64,000 nt of DNA from Pedobacter sp. B4-66 (GTDB lineage: Bacteria; Bacteroidota; Bacteroidia; Sphingobacteriales; Sphingobacteriaceae). Each line of letters starts with the position of its first letter. The stretch's first letter is position 1. A program made the position numbers and the translations under genes. The DNA lies in NCBI RefSeq assembly GCF_018492665.1, contig NZ_JAFVME010000010.1, positions 355,306 to 419,305 on the forward strand, in the 5' to 3' direction. Below are positions 18,001 through 27,243 of this stretch, piece by piece. Under the pieces are notes generated by a model. That model saw nothing but the letters and a program-made list of their open reading frames with translations, was not told the DNA's origin and did no database searches.

Positions 18001-19545
18001 ATGGGCGATCAATCAGCAAAATTTATAGAAAAAATTAAGGCCTCTTATACACCAACTGGTTCATACATTTATCTGGGGGCAGGTATTCTGGGTGGACAAG
18101 TGATGGCCGAGGCGGAAGTAAATTTGTCTTTAAAAATGATGAATAGGCATGGCCTTGTAGCAGGCGCAACTGGTACAGGAAAAACCAGAACATTGCAGTT
18201 ACTTGCCGAACAACTGTCTGACGCAGGTGTACCTGTGTTTATGCTTGATGTTAAAGGTGATTTATCAGGCCTTAATCAACCTGGACCTATCAACCCTAAA
18301 ATAGAAGAAAGAGCCGGCCAATTAAAGAGACCTTTTAATCCTTCCGGATTTCCTGTAGAGATTTTTTCTTTATCCGGAAAATTAGGTGCTCAAATGCGGG
18401 CTACCGTTCTTGAATTCGGCCCCACTTTACTATCCAAAATTCTCGACTTAAATGATACTCAAGCAGGTGTTCTGGCTGTGATTTTTAAATATGCAGACGA
18501 TAACAAGCTCCCGATTATTGATCTTAATGATCTTAAAAAGCTAGTTTCATACCTAGCAGAAGGACAAGGTGCCGAAGAGATTAAAAGTTCTTATGGTAAA
18601 ATATCTACATCTACCTCAGGGACAATTTTAAGAAAAATTGTTACCATTGAACAGCAAGGCTTAAGTGCTATGTTCGGCGAGACCTCATTTGACATTGAAG
18701 ATCTTTTCACCAAAACTGATGGCAAAGGGGTGATTAGCTTGCTAAATATATCTGATGTACAAAACCAGCCAGTACTTTATTCTACCTATCTGCTGAGCTT
18801 ACTGGCGGAGATTTTTTATAATATGCCGGAAGTTGGGGATCTTGACAAACCTAAACTTGTGTTCTTTTTTGATGAAGCACATTTATTGTTTAAAAACTCT
18901 TCGAAAGCTTTTCTTGAGCAAATAGAAACCATTATCAGATTAATCAGATCAAAGGGTATCGGTGTATTTTTCTGTACTCAAGCCCCTAGCGATGTTCCTG
19001 AGAGTGTATTATCTCAGCTAGGGAATCGTGTTCAACATGCTTTGCGGGCATTTACTCCTAATGATGTTGATGCGCTTAAAAAGACTGTAAATACTTATCC
19101 AAGATCTGAATTTTACGAAATTGATAAAATGCTGACCTCCTTAGGAACCGGTCAGGCGCTGATAACTGTTTTAAATGAAAAAGGGATTCCTACGGAAGTA
19201 GCTGCAACAATGCTTACACCACCGAGGGCAATCATGGGGCCACTAAGTACAGCTGACTACAATAACCTTATACAATCGAGTGACCTCACAGCCAAATATC
19301 AGGAATCAATTGATCCTGAGAGTGCATATGAGATGTTAACGAAGCGCGTAAATGAGAAGTTAGCAGAAGAAGAGGAAACAAAACAAGAAGAAGCTCCTAA
19401 AAAAAATGAGAAAAGTTTAGTTGAACAGGTCATGGGTGCAACTATAACCAGGCAAATAGGAAAAGAAATTGTCCGTGGCCTATTTGGTATGCTTACAGGC
19501 AAAAAACCTCGCAGTAGCGGCGGAAAGGGAATATTTGGTTTTTAA
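18001..19545 (+). CDS. HerA-like P-loop ATPase, DUF853 (YjgR-type)
   Basis: A 514-residue ATPase of the HerA/FtsK superfamily. The Walker A GATGTGKT is at 55-62 and the Walker B VFFFDEAHLLF near 287-297, followed by an SQAP-type sensor (CTQAPSDVPESVL). The C-terminus has a charged stretch rich in Glu and Lys and a Gly-rich end. The biological role of the DUF853 family is not established. The gene stands alone; no nuclease such as NurA is adjacent, which argues against a DNA end-resection unit. Confidence 0.9.
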   Translation: MGDQSAKFIEKIKASYTPTGSYIYLGAGILGGQVMAEAEVNLSLKMMNRHGLVAGATGTGKTRTLQLLAEQLSDAGVPVFMLDVKGDLSGLNQPGPINPKIEERAGQLKRPFNPSGFPVEIFSLSGKLGAQMRATVLEFGPTLLSKILDLNDTQAGVLAVIFKYADDNKLPIIDLNDLKKLVSYLAEGQGAEEIKSSYGKISTSTSGTILRKIVTIEQQGLSAMFGETSFDIEDLFTKTDGKGVISLLNISDVQNQPVLYSTYLLSLLAEIFYNMPEVGDLDKPKLVFFFDEAHLLFKNSSKAFLEQIETIIRLIRSKGIGVFFCTQAPSDVPESVLSQLGNRVQHALRAFTPNDVDALKKTVNTYPRSEFYEIDKMLTSLGTGQALITVLNEKGIPTEVAATMLTPPRAIMGPLSTADYNNLIQSSDLTAKYQESIDPESAYEMLTKRVNEKLAEEEETKQEEAPKKNEKSLVEQVMGATITRQIGKEIVRGLFGMLTGKKPRSSGGKGIFGF

Positions 19546-19648
19546 CTCCCTCAATATCCATATGATACATTGAAAATCATTATCAAACCAATGAAAAAAC
19601 TATCTTACTTTTTACACTGAATATAAATTGAATCATTATTTTCGCTGA

Positions 19649-20551
19649 ATGAAAAAACCTACCTTATTAATACTAGCAGCTGGTATGGCAAGTCGCTATG
19701 GCAGTATGAAACAAATTGATGGCTTTGGCCCTAATGGAGAAACAATCATTGACTATTCTATATATGATGCGATTAAAGCTGGATTCGGCAAAGTGGTATT
19801 TATTATCAAAGAAGAGTTCGTAGAAAACTTTAAGGCGATATTCGAACCTAAGCTTAGCGGAAAAATTGAAACCGACTATGTGTTTCAAAACTTCGATTTA
19901 AAACAATTTGGTATCGAAGAGGAAATTTATCGTGAAAAACCATGGGGAACAGCACATGCAATTCTATCTGGAAGAAATGTGATAAATGAGCCTTTTTGCG
20001 TAATAAATGCTGATGACTATTATGGTTTTGACTCATTTAAAAAAATGGTAGGTTTCTTAACTAACGAGGCTACCGACAGTAACTACTCTATTGTTGGTTA
20101 CCAAATTGGAAAAACTTTATCTGATTTCGGTTCTGTATCTCGTGGCGTTTGCAAAACTAATGAAGCTGGATATTTGGAAGAAATTACTGAACGTACTCAG
20201 GTTTATAAAAAAGATGGCGGAATTGTTTATGAAGAAAATGGTGTTGAATATCCATTAGAATATAACACACCAGTTTCTATGAACTTCTGGGGCTTTACTC
20301 CTGCCGTGTTCAAGTTAACTGAGGACTTGTTTAGAGTATTTGCTTTAGAAAATAAAGAAAAACCAAAAGCTGAATTCTTTATTCCTTTGATAGGTGAAAA
20401 CCTTGTAAAAAATGGCACTGCATCTTTCAAAGTTATACCTACAGATAGCCAGTGGTTTGGAGTAACATATAAAGAAGACAAGCCTTTTGTACAAGAGTGC
20501 ATTGATCAACTAGTGAAAAATGGAACTTATCCTGAAAATCTTTGGAACTAG
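19649..20551 (+). CDS. sugar-phosphate nucleotidyltransferase family protein
   Basis: A 300-residue nucleotidyltransferase-fold protein. The nucleotide-binding loop LILAAGMASRYGSMKQ is at 6-21 (the consensus GxGTR replaced by GMASR), with an acidic metal site INADDYYGFD. Related enzymes join NTP and sugar-1-phosphate to make NDP-sugars; which sugar is not readable here. It is cytosolic. It converges on dnaK with an exceptional terminator between. Confidence 0.85.
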   Translation: MKKPTLLILAAGMASRYGSMKQIDGFGPNGETIIDYSIYDAIKAGFGKVVFIIKEEFVENFKAIFEPKLSGKIETDYVFQNFDLKQFGIEEEIYREKPWGTAHAILSGRNVINEPFCVINADDYYGFDSFKKMVGFLTNEATDSNYSIVGYQIGKTLSDFGSVSRGVCKTNEAGYLEEITERTQVYKKDGGIVYEENGVEYPLEYNTPVSMNFWGFTPAVFKLTEDLFRVFALENKEKPKAEFFIPLIGENLVKNGTASFKVIPTDSQWFGVTYKEDKPFVQECIDQLVKNGTYPENLWN

Positions 20552-20560
20552 ACAGATAAA

Positions 20561-20617
20561 TTAAGGCATAAAAAAAGCTCCCTGGCAAATTACCAGGGAG
20601 CTTTTTTTATGCCTTAA
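20561..20617. terminator. bidirectional terminator, 25-bp perfect inverted repeat
   Basis: The arms 20561-20585 and 20593-20617 are perfectly complementary with a 7-nt loop. The GC core GCTCCCTGG is flanked by A7/T7, giving a rho-independent terminator on both strands for the convergent nucleotidyltransferase and dnaK genes. Confidence 0.97.
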
Positions 20618-20620
20618 AGA

Positions 20621-22528
20621 CTATTTTTTATCGTCTTTAACTTCTTCAAAGTCAACATCAGTAACGTTGTCGCTACCATCAGCTGGCTGAGCTGTATCTT
20701 GAGCCTGAGCACCGCCTTCTGGTTGTGCACCATCCTTATACATCTCTTCTGAAGCTGCATTCCATGCATTTTGCAATTCTGCTTGTGCTGTATCAATATC
20801 AGCAAAGTTTCTTGCAGCATGTGCATCTTTAAGTTTTTTCAAACCTTCTTCAATAGGCGCTTTTTTATCAGCAGATAGTTTATCTCCGAATTCTTTTAAT
20901 TGTTTCTCAGTAGAGAAAATTAAAGCATCAGCACCGTTGATTTTTTCAGCTTCTTCTTTAGCAGCTTTATCAGCTTCAGCATTTTGCTCAGCTTCTTCTT
21001 TCATCCTTTTGATCTCTTCGTCAGTTAAACCTGATGAAGCTTCAATACGGATTTTTTGCTCTTTACCAGTTGCTTTATCTTTAGCACTTACGTGTAAGAT
21101 ACCGTTGGCATCAATATCAAATGCTACTTCAACTTGAGGAACCCCACGAGGTGCTGGTGGAATACCATCTAATATGAAACGACCAATTGTACGGTTTTGA
21201 GCCGCCATAGGACGCTCTCCTTGCAAGATGTGAATCTCTACCGAAGGTTGATTATCAGCTGCTGTAGAGAAAGTCTCTGCTTTTTTAGAAGGTATGGTTG
21301 TGTTAGCTTCAATTAATTTAGTCATTACACCACCCATAGTTTCGATACCTAGAGAAAGAGGTGTTACATCTAATAACAATACATCTTTAACTTCTCCAGT
21401 TAATACACCACCTTGGATTGCAGCACCAATAGCTACTACCTCATCAGGGTTTACACCTTTAGAAGGTTCTTTACCAAAGAAAGCTTTAACCGCTTCCTGA
21501 ATAGCAGGAATACGCGTAGAACCACCTACTAATATGATCTCATCAATATCGCTTGTTTTCAAACCTGCATTTTTCAAAGCTGATTTACAAGGATCAATTG
21601 TGCGTTTAATTAAATCAGCAGCCAATTGCTCAAATTTAGCACGGCTTAATGTTCTTACTAAGTGTTTAGGTCCTGTTGCATCAGCAGTGATGTAAGGTAA
21701 GTTAATCTCAGTTGAAGTTGTGCTTGAAAGCTCAATTTTAGCTTTCTCAGCAGCTTCTTTAAGACGTTGTAACGCCATTGGATCTTTGTTAAGGTCCATA
21801 CCGTTTTCATTCTTAAATTCATCAGCTAACCACTCAATAATGATATGATCAAAGTCATCACCACCTAAGTGAGTATCACCGTCAGTTGATTTAACTTCAA
21901 ATACACCATCACCTAGTTCCAACACTGAAACGTCATGAGTACCACCACCGCAGTCAAACACAACAATTTTCATATCCTTGTGTGCTTTATCTAATCCATA
22001 AGCTAAAGCAGCTGCAGTTGGTTCGTTAATGATACGTTTAACAGTTAAACCTGCAATTTCGCCAGCTTCTTTCGTTGCTTGACGTTGAGCGTCATTAAAA
22101 TAAGCAGGAACAGTAATAACTGCTTCAGTTACTTCATGACCTAAGAAATCTTCTGCAGTTTTTTTCATTTTCTGCAAAACCATCGCAGAAATTTCTTGTG
22201 GTGTATATTTACGGTCGTCAATCTCAACCCTTGGTGTATTGTTGTCACCTTTAACTACCTTATAAGGTACTCTTGATGATTCTTTAGAAACTTCAGCAAA
22301 GCTGCTTCCCATAAAGCGCTTAATTGAAGAAATCGTTTTTGTTGGGTTAGTGATCGCCTGACGCTTTGCCGGCTCACCTACTTTACGCTCTCCATTTTCT
22401 GCAAACGCAACAATGGAAGGTGTAGTACGTTTACCCTCGCTGTTGGCTATAACTACAGGTTCGTTACCTTCCATTACGGCTACGCAAGAGTTTGTTGTTC
22501 CTAAGTCTATACCAATAATTTTTGACAT
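20621..22528 (-). CDS. dnaK: chaperone protein DnaK (Hsp70)
   Basis: A 635-residue Hsp70 that refolds and protects proteins by ATP-driven cycles with DnaJ and GrpE. The nucleotide-binding domain (IGIDLGTTNSCVAVM at the start, VFDCGGGTHDVSVLE, the adenosine motif VGGSTRIPAI) spans about 1-380, then the substrate-binding domain and a C-terminal lid ending with acidic DVDFEEVKDDKK. dnaJ and grpE are not adjacent. The usual Bacteroidota housekeeping box is missing upstream; a sigma-54-like site is present instead. Confidence 0.99.
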   Translation of the reverse strand: MSKIIGIDLGTTNSCVAVMEGNEPVVIANSEGKRTTPSIVAFAENGERKVGEPAKRQAITNPTKTISSIKRFMGSSFAEVSKESSRVPYKVVKGDNNTPRVEIDDRKYTPQEISAMVLQKMKKTAEDFLGHEVTEAVITVPAYFNDAQRQATKEAGEIAGLTVKRIINEPTAAALAYGLDKAHKDMKIVVFDCGGGTHDVSVLELGDGVFEVKSTDGDTHLGGDDFDHIIIEWLADEFKNENGMDLNKDPMALQRLKEAAEKAKIELSSTTSTEINLPYITADATGPKHLVRTLSRAKFEQLAADLIKRTIDPCKSALKNAGLKTSDIDEIILVGGSTRIPAIQEAVKAFFGKEPSKGVNPDEVVAIGAAIQGGVLTGEVKDVLLLDVTPLSLGIETMGGVMTKLIEANTTIPSKKAETFSTAADNQPSVEIHILQGERPMAAQNRTIGRFILDGIPPAPRGVPQVEVAFDIDANGILHVSAKDKATGKEQKIRIEASSGLTDEEIKRMKEEAEQNAEADKAAKEEAEKINGADALIFSTEKQLKEFGDKLSADKKAPIEEGLKKLKDAHAARNFADIDTAQAELQNAWNAASEEMYKDGAQPEGGAQAQDTAQPADGSDNVTDVDFEEVKDDKK

Positions 22529-22581
22529 GTTATTTTATCTATGTTATTATTTATGAAATCTTGTTTATTTACATCTGTTCA

Positions 22582-22610
22582 ACAAGCAATGTGCCAATAG
22601 AGATTTGGCA
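22582..22610 (-). promoter_or_regulatory. sigma-54-like -24/-12 promoter of dnaK, with overlapping dyad
   Basis: On the minus strand TGGCAC-N5-TTGT occurs (22596-22582), matching the sigma-54 consensus TGGCACG-N4-TTGC at spacing and most positions (C of the -12 GC is T). It lies 53 nt before the ATG. The inverted repeat TGCCAA-N7-TTGGCA (22592-22610) overlaps the -24 part and could be an operator. This is inference from motif only. Confidence 0.45.
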
Positions 22611-22694
22611 GAAAAAATAGTTTTTCTATAAGATTTTCAATATAAAATTGTCCGAATTGTACCACAAAAATGTGACAGTATGACAGAAAACCTA

Positions 22695-23885
22695 TTACAT
22701 TTCGTCCTTCAAAAGTCTTTCGAGATGATGATAACCTATTCCAAAATAGGTCTTAGTATCATTTAATTGAGAAAGGATTTCAGCTTTCCTTTGTTGACTG
22801 ACTTCTCCTTTTATTCCGACTACTAACACATTCTTAGGAGTATGAACATCTGATATAAATTCAAATATCTTTGTCTTATAACCAAAATATTCTAATAACA
22901 AAGCCCTCATTCCATCAGTTATCATTTCGGCTTGTCGCTCCAAAAAAATACCATGCTTAGTTAAAAAAGAAACATCATTCCTAACTTTCCCTTTTTCAAT
23001 TTCTTTTCTGATTTGCTTATGACAACAAGGTGCCACAACAATTAATTCAGCATTTGCCTTTATACCTTTGTAAATGGCATCGTCAGTAGCAGTATCGCAA
23101 GCATGTAGCGCAATTAACAAGTCAATTGAATCCGTATTGTAGCTATCTATACTGCCCTGTTTAAATCGCAATTGATTAAAGGCAGACTTTTCGGCAATAC
23201 CATTGCACAATTGAACCATATCCTCCCTAAACTCTACCCCTACCATATCTGCTTTCACACCCAGAACATTATGTAAATAATCATAAAGAGCAAAAGTAAG
23301 GTAACCTTTCCCAGAGCCCATATCTACTACTTTTCGAAGTTTAGCATTTGGCAGTTCTTTAATTAAGGAGCTCAAGATTTCAACATATTGATTAATTTGT
23401 CTGTATTTATCCTGAGAATTCTTAAATACATTCCCTTCCTGATCTGTAACCTTCAACTCTTGCAAATAGGCCTTACCCTCTGGCTTTATTATTCTTTTCT
23501 TCTCTTTATCATGAGCCAAACTCGGCTTACTAGTCGAAACTGTCTCTCTTTCTCTTAAAGAAATAAGCCCTTTCTTTCCATGCTCTATAATCACTTCCTT
23601 CTTTGTGGTAAATAGGGTACAAATTTTAAAATCATTACTGATCAAATTTTTGATTAAATCTGTCCCATCAGCTATGCTTAAATTCTTGAATATATCTCGG
23701 GTTTTATAACGATAATTAAAAGAAAGCATATCAACCCTCTTAATTTTCACTCTTCTTACATATATATTTTTAAGCTCCTTTTCATTGCCCTGATAATTAC
23801 CTAAAGACGCTTTAAGAAATAGATTTGAAGAGATACTCTCTGACAATTGCTCAAGAAATAGCTGGATGTTAAGTTGATTCGACAT
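22695..23885 (-). CDS. SAM-dependent methyltransferase (Methyltransf_32-like)
   Basis: A 396-residue protein whose C-terminal half is a class I methyltransferase: motif I VVDMGSGKGYLTF at 186-198, an acidic loop 2 (VGVEFR), HACDTATDDAI at 261-271 and APCCHK at 285-290. The N-terminal 130 residues are a basic, unassigned domain. The HACDTATD and PCCHK blocks resemble the Methyltransf_32 family (tRNA/rRNA and GSTCD-type proteins); the substrate is unknown. It is upstream of dnaK in the same direction, 166 bp apart. Confidence 0.85.
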   Translation of the reverse strand: MSNQLNIQLFLEQLSESISSNLFLKASLGNYQGNEKELKNIYVRRVKIKRVDMLSFNYRYKTRDIFKNLSIADGTDLIKNLISNDFKICTLFTTKKEVIIEHGKKGLISLRERETVSTSKPSLAHDKEKKRIIKPEGKAYLQELKVTDQEGNVFKNSQDKYRQINQYVEILSSLIKELPNAKLRKVVDMGSGKGYLTFALYDYLHNVLGVKADMVGVEFREDMVQLCNGIAEKSAFNQLRFKQGSIDSYNTDSIDLLIALHACDTATDDAIYKGIKANAELIVVAPCCHKQIRKEIEKGKVRNDVSFLTKHGIFLERQAEMITDGMRALLLEYFGYKTKIFEFISDVHTPKNVLVVGIKGEVSQQRKAEILSQLNDTKTYFGIGYHHLERLLKDEM

Positions 23886-23902
23886 GAAATAAGATTACTG
23901 TG

Positions 23903-23910
23903 CAAAGATA
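23903..23910 (-). promoter_or_regulatory. -7 promoter box of the methyltransferase gene
   Basis: TATCTTTG on the minus strand, 17 nt before the ATG. No TTG at the usual -33 position. Confidence 0.45.
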
Positions 23911-23954
23911 GCATTTGAAAACAATGCCTGTTGAGTTAACTTTCTTTAATGGGC

Positions 23955-23985
23955 AAAAAAAAAGTCGGTTCAAATTGAACCGACT
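23955..23985 (-). terminator. terminator of the S10-spc-alpha operon
   Basis: A 9-bp stem AGTCGGTTC / GAACCGACT (5-nt loop) lies 22 nt after the rplQ stop and is followed on the minus strand by a run of eight Ts. Confidence 0.93.
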
Positions 23986-24007
23986 CTAATATTTTGATTG
24001 GGAAAAA

Positions 24008-24535
24008 CTATTCTCCTTTATCTTCTTTTGCTTCTTCAGCAGCTGGAGCTTCTTCTACAGCCTCTTCAACCTTCACTGCTTCTTCTTTAGCAGCTGGAGC
24101 ATCAGATTTTTTTGCTTTGCTTCTACCACGACGAGTAGTTTTCTTCTCAGCTGAATCTGCTTCTTTACCGTAAACTTCGTTATAGTCAACTAATTCGATT
24201 AATGCCATTTCAGCATTATCACCTAAACGATTGTTTAACTTAATGATTCTAGTGTAACCACCTGGACGATTAGCAACTTTCGCTGCGATATCACGGAATA
24301 ATTCAGTAACAGTTTCTTTATCTTGTAAATAACCAAAAACAATACGACGAGAATGCGTAGTATCAGTTTTTGATTTAGTGATAAGCGGCTCAACATACAT
24401 ACGCAAAGCTTTTGCTTTTGCTAAAGTTGTTGAAATTCTCTTATGTTTAATTAACGATGAAGCCATGTTAGCCAACATCGCTTTACGATGTGAATCTGTT
24501 CTTCCTAGGTGATTTACTTTTCTACCGTGTCTCAT
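24008..24535 (-). CDS. rplQ: 50S ribosomal protein L17
   Basis: The first about 116 residues are the L17 fold (MRHGRKVNHLGRTDSHRKAMLANM), which sits near the peptide exit tunnel. A tail of about 60 residues follows, first Lys/Arg-rich, then alternating Glu/Ala and Lys (AAKEEAVKVEEAVEEAPAAEE), typical of Bacteroidota L17 and probably disordered. It is the last gene of the operon, 91 bp downstream of rpoA, and is followed by a strong terminator. Confidence 0.98.
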   Translation of the reverse strand: MRHGRKVNHLGRTDSHRKAMLANMASSLIKHKRISTTLAKAKALRMYVEPLITKSKTDTTHSRRIVFGYLQDKETVTELFRDIAAKVANRPGGYTRIIKLNNRLGDNAEMALIELVDYNEVYGKEADSAEKKTTRRGRSKAKKSDAPAAKEEAVKVEEAVEEAPAAEEAKEDKGE

Positions 24536-24626
24536 TTTTAAATTTATTCAGTGTATACCGTCTCTATGAAATTAATCTGAGGGAATTACACACTATTAAC
24601 AATATATAATTTATGCTTGTAGCTTA

Positions 24627-25619
24627 TTATTCTTCGTCTAATTTGAACTTAGACAAATTCATTCCAAAAGATAAACTCTTAGATTTAACAAGCTCTTGTA
24701 TCTCTGTTAAAGATTTTTTACCGAAGTTTCTGAATTTTAACATATCAGCAACATCATAAGAAACCAAATCAGCTAAAGTACGGATATCAGCTGCTTTCAA
24801 GCAATTTAATGCACGAACTGATAAGTCTAAATCTACTAATTCAGTTTTTAAGATCTTACGCATATGTAAGATTTCCTCGTCAACTTCTTTAGTTTCTTCT
24901 TTAGCTTGAGATTCTAATACTAAATTCTCATCTGAGAACAACATAAAGTGCTGGATTAAAATCTTAGCAGCTTCTTTTAATGCCTCTTCAGGATGGATAG
25001 ATCCATCAGTAGATATATCTAATATTAGTTTTTCGTAATCTGTTTTTTGTTCAACACGATAGTTTTCTATCGTATATTTCACATTTTTCATTGGAGTGAA
25101 AATCGAATCGATTGCAATAACTCCAACTACAGCATCATTAATTTTATTCTCTTCTGCAGGTACATAACCACGTCCTTTATTAATGGTCAATTCCACCTCT
25201 AAAGTAACAGATTTCTCCATGTTACAGATAACGAAATCTGGATTAAGAACCTCAAAGTTATTAGAGAATTTAGTAATGTCTCCTGCGGCAAATTGCTCTT
25301 GGCCATTTACTACAATAAAAACCTTCTCAGAATCACCTGAATCTCCTACTTTTTTAAAACGTACTTGTTTTAAGTTAAGTATGATTTCAGTTAAATCCTC
25401 TACAACACCTTTCATTGTAGAAAACTCATGAGATACGCCAGAAAAACGAATACTTGTAATGGCATAACCTTCTAAAGAAGAAAGTAATATTCTTCTTAAG
25501 GCATTACCAATTGTTACACCGAAACCGGGCTCTAAAGGACGAAATTCAAATATACCATCGAAATCAGTAGATTTCTGCATGATTACCTTATCGGGTTTCT
25601 GAAATGCTAAAATTGCCAT
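24627..25619 (-). CDS. rpoA: RNA polymerase alpha subunit
   Basis: A 330-residue alpha subunit. The N-terminal assembly domain (about 1-235) starts the core enzyme by dimerising and holding beta and beta'; the C-terminal domain (about 250-325, LNCLKAADIRTLADLVSYD with helix-hairpin-helix motifs) contacts UP elements and regulators. Its position between rpsD and rplQ is the standard alpha operon. An 11-bp hairpin followed by Ts lies in the gap before it (25663-25688). Confidence 0.99.
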   Translation of the reverse strand: MAILAFQKPDKVIMQKSTDFDGIFEFRPLEPGFGVTIGNALRRILLSSLEGYAITSIRFSGVSHEFSTMKGVVEDLTEIILNLKQVRFKKVGDSGDSEKVFIVVNGQEQFAAGDITKFSNNFEVLNPDFVICNMEKSVTLEVELTINKGRGYVPAEENKINDAVVGVIAIDSIFTPMKNVKYTIENYRVEQKTDYEKLILDISTDGSIHPEEALKEAAKILIQHFMLFSDENLVLESQAKEETKEVDEEILHMRKILKTELVDLDLSVRALNCLKAADIRTLADLVSYDVADMLKFRNFGKKSLTEIQELVKSKSLSFGMNLSKFKLDEE

Positions 25620-25662
25620 TTATAATGTTTTTAGATCGTTATTAAAATTATGTAACGTAAAA

Positions 25663-25688
25663 AATTAATTGCCCGTAGGCAATTAATT
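25663..25688 (-). terminator. attenuator-like hairpin between rpsD and rpoA
   Basis: An 11-bp stem AATTAATTGCC / GGCAATTAATT with a 4-nt loop, followed on the minus strand by a short T run. It looks like a weak rho-independent terminator or processing site that would lower rpoA-rplQ relative to rpsD. Confidence 0.5.
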
Positions 25689-25695
25689 AAATATA

Positions 25696-26304
25696 TTACT
25701 TAGAGTATAACTCTACTATAAGGTTTTCTTTGATGTTTTCTGGTATCTCATCACGATTAGGATAAGTTAAAAATTTACCAGTTAACTCACTCGCATTCCA
25801 ATCTAACCAATTGAATTTATTGATTACTCTTCCTGCTACAGAATTAGTGATTGCTTCTAATGTTTTTGATTTCTCGCGAACTGCAACAACATCTCCAGCT
25901 TTTAATTGATATGATGGAATATTTACTACTTCACCGTTAACTGTTACGTGTTTATGGCTAACTAACTGACGAGCAGCTGAACGTGTAGTAGCAATACCTA
26001 ATCTATAAACTGTATTATCTAAACGAGCTTCTAATAATTGCAATAAGTTATCACCTGTAATTCCTTCACGTGAAGACGCTTTGGTAAACAAGTTACGGAA
26101 CTGACGCTCCAATACACCGTAAGTATATTTAACTTTTTGCTTTTCCATTAATTGAACTGCGTACTCAGATTGTTTTCCTCTTCTTTTTGAGGCTCCATGT
26201 TGTCCAGGAGGATAGTTTTTTCTATCTAATACCTTGTCAGGGCCGAAAATTGGCTCTCTGAACTTACGCGCGATTTTGGACTTTGGTCCTGTATATCTTG
26301 CCAT
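25696..26304 (-). CDS. rpsD: 30S ribosomal protein S4
   Basis: A 202-residue S4, a primary 16S rRNA binder that nucleates 30S assembly. It begins MARYTGPKSKIARKFREP and carries the S4 RNA-binding domain near 92-155 (LEARLDNTVYRLGIATTRSAARQLVSHKHVTVNG). The zinc-binding cysteines found in some S4 proteins are absent. The ATG at 26304 gives the family start; the frame extends to 26331 without support. S4 represses the alpha operon in E. coli; no such site is recognised here. Confidence 0.98.
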   Translation of the reverse strand: MARYTGPKSKIARKFREPIFGPDKVLDRKNYPPGQHGASKRRGKQSEYAVQLMEKQKVKYTYGVLERQFRNLFTKASSREGITGDNLLQLLEARLDNTVYRLGIATTRSAARQLVSHKHVTVNGEVVNIPSYQLKAGDVVAVREKSKTLEAITNSVAGRVINKFNWLDWNASELTGKFLTYPNRDEIPENIKENLIVELYSK

Positions 26305-26370
26305 TGTTTCTTGTTTTAAAGTATCATGCAACCTTAAGCTGCAGACTCTTAGCTTTAAAAATTAATAAAT

Positions 26371-26760
26371 TTAAACTCTTCTCTTTTTAGGAGGACGACA
26401 TCCATTGTGTGGAAGCGGTGTAATATCTTTGATTGAGGTTACTTCAATACCTGAAACCTGCAATGTTCTAATTGCAGACTCACGACCTGAACCTGGACCT
26501 TTAACAAAAACTTCTACTTTACGTAGACCTAAATCAAATGCTACCTTACCGCAGTCAGATGCTGCTTGACCTGCTGCATAAGGAGTGTTCTTTTTAGAAC
26601 CCTTGAATCCCATTTTACCTGCAGAAGACCATGAAATAGTTTGACCGTTGTTATTTGTTAGGGTAACAATGATATTGTTAAAAGTAGCATTGATGTGCGC
26701 CTGACCAACAGGCTCAATAACAACAATACGCTTTTTGGTAACTTTTTTACTCTTAGCCAT
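26371..26760 (-). CDS. rpsK: 30S ribosomal protein S11
   Basis: A 129-residue platform protein of the 30S subunit. The signature GRESAIRTLQ and the C-terminal DITPLPHNGCRPPKKRRV are intact. The N-terminal 14 residues are basic. It lies 22 bp downstream of rpsM in the alpha operon part of the cluster. Confidence 0.99.
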   Translation of the reverse strand: MAKSKKVTKKRIVVIEPVGQAHINATFNNIIVTLTNNNGQTISWSSAGKMGFKGSKKNTPYAAGQAASDCGKVAFDLGLRKVEVFVKGPGSGRESAIRTLQVSGIEVTSIKDITPLPHNGCRPPKKRRV

Positions 26761-26782
26761 AATTATTATTCAGTACTAATTT

Positions 26783-27160
26783 TTATTTAGTAGCTTTTTT
26801 CTTGTTAGCAACTGTTTTTCTCTTGCCTTTACGTGTACGAGAGTTGTTTTTAGTACGCTGACCACGCACAGGTAAACCTTTCCTGTGACGTAAACCGCGG
26901 TAACAACCAATGTCCATTAGACGTTTAATGTTCAATTGAACTTCTGAACGTAAAGCACCTTCAACTTTTACGCCATCGTTAATGATGGTACGGATTGCTG
27001 ATAACTCATCATCAGACCAGTCCTGTACTTTTTTGCTTAAATCGATACCTGCTTCAGTTAATATACGTTGTGCAGTTGATCTACCTATTCCGAAGATATA
27101 AGTTAATCCAATTTCGCCTCTTTTGTTTCTTGGTAAATCAATACCTGATATCCTTGCCAT
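26783..27160 (-). CDS. rpsM: 30S ribosomal protein S13
   Basis: A 125-residue head protein that contacts the P-site tRNA and bridges to L5. It starts ARISGIDLPRNKRGEIGLTYIFGIG and ends in the basic tail that reaches the tRNA (RTKNNSRTRKGKRKTV). It follows rpmJ after 83 bp, a gap in which I see no clear promoter. Confidence 0.99.
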   Translation of the reverse strand: MARISGIDLPRNKRGEIGLTYIFGIGRSTAQRILTEAGIDLSKKVQDWSDDELSAIRTIINDGVKVEGALRSEVQLNIKRLMDIGCYRGLRHRKGLPVRGQRTKNNSRTRKGKRKTVANKKKATK

Positions 27161-27243
27161 ATTTGTACTAAATGTTTGATTATTTGATTAAACGACAGAT
27201 TGAGTAACCTGTACATTCAATCCAATCATACTTCAATAATTTC

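Noticed and set aside
18001..19545. HerA-like ATPase as part of a defence system
   Set aside because: No nuclease, SIR2 or other effector gene is adjacent and the DUF853 family is widely conserved in housekeeping contexts.
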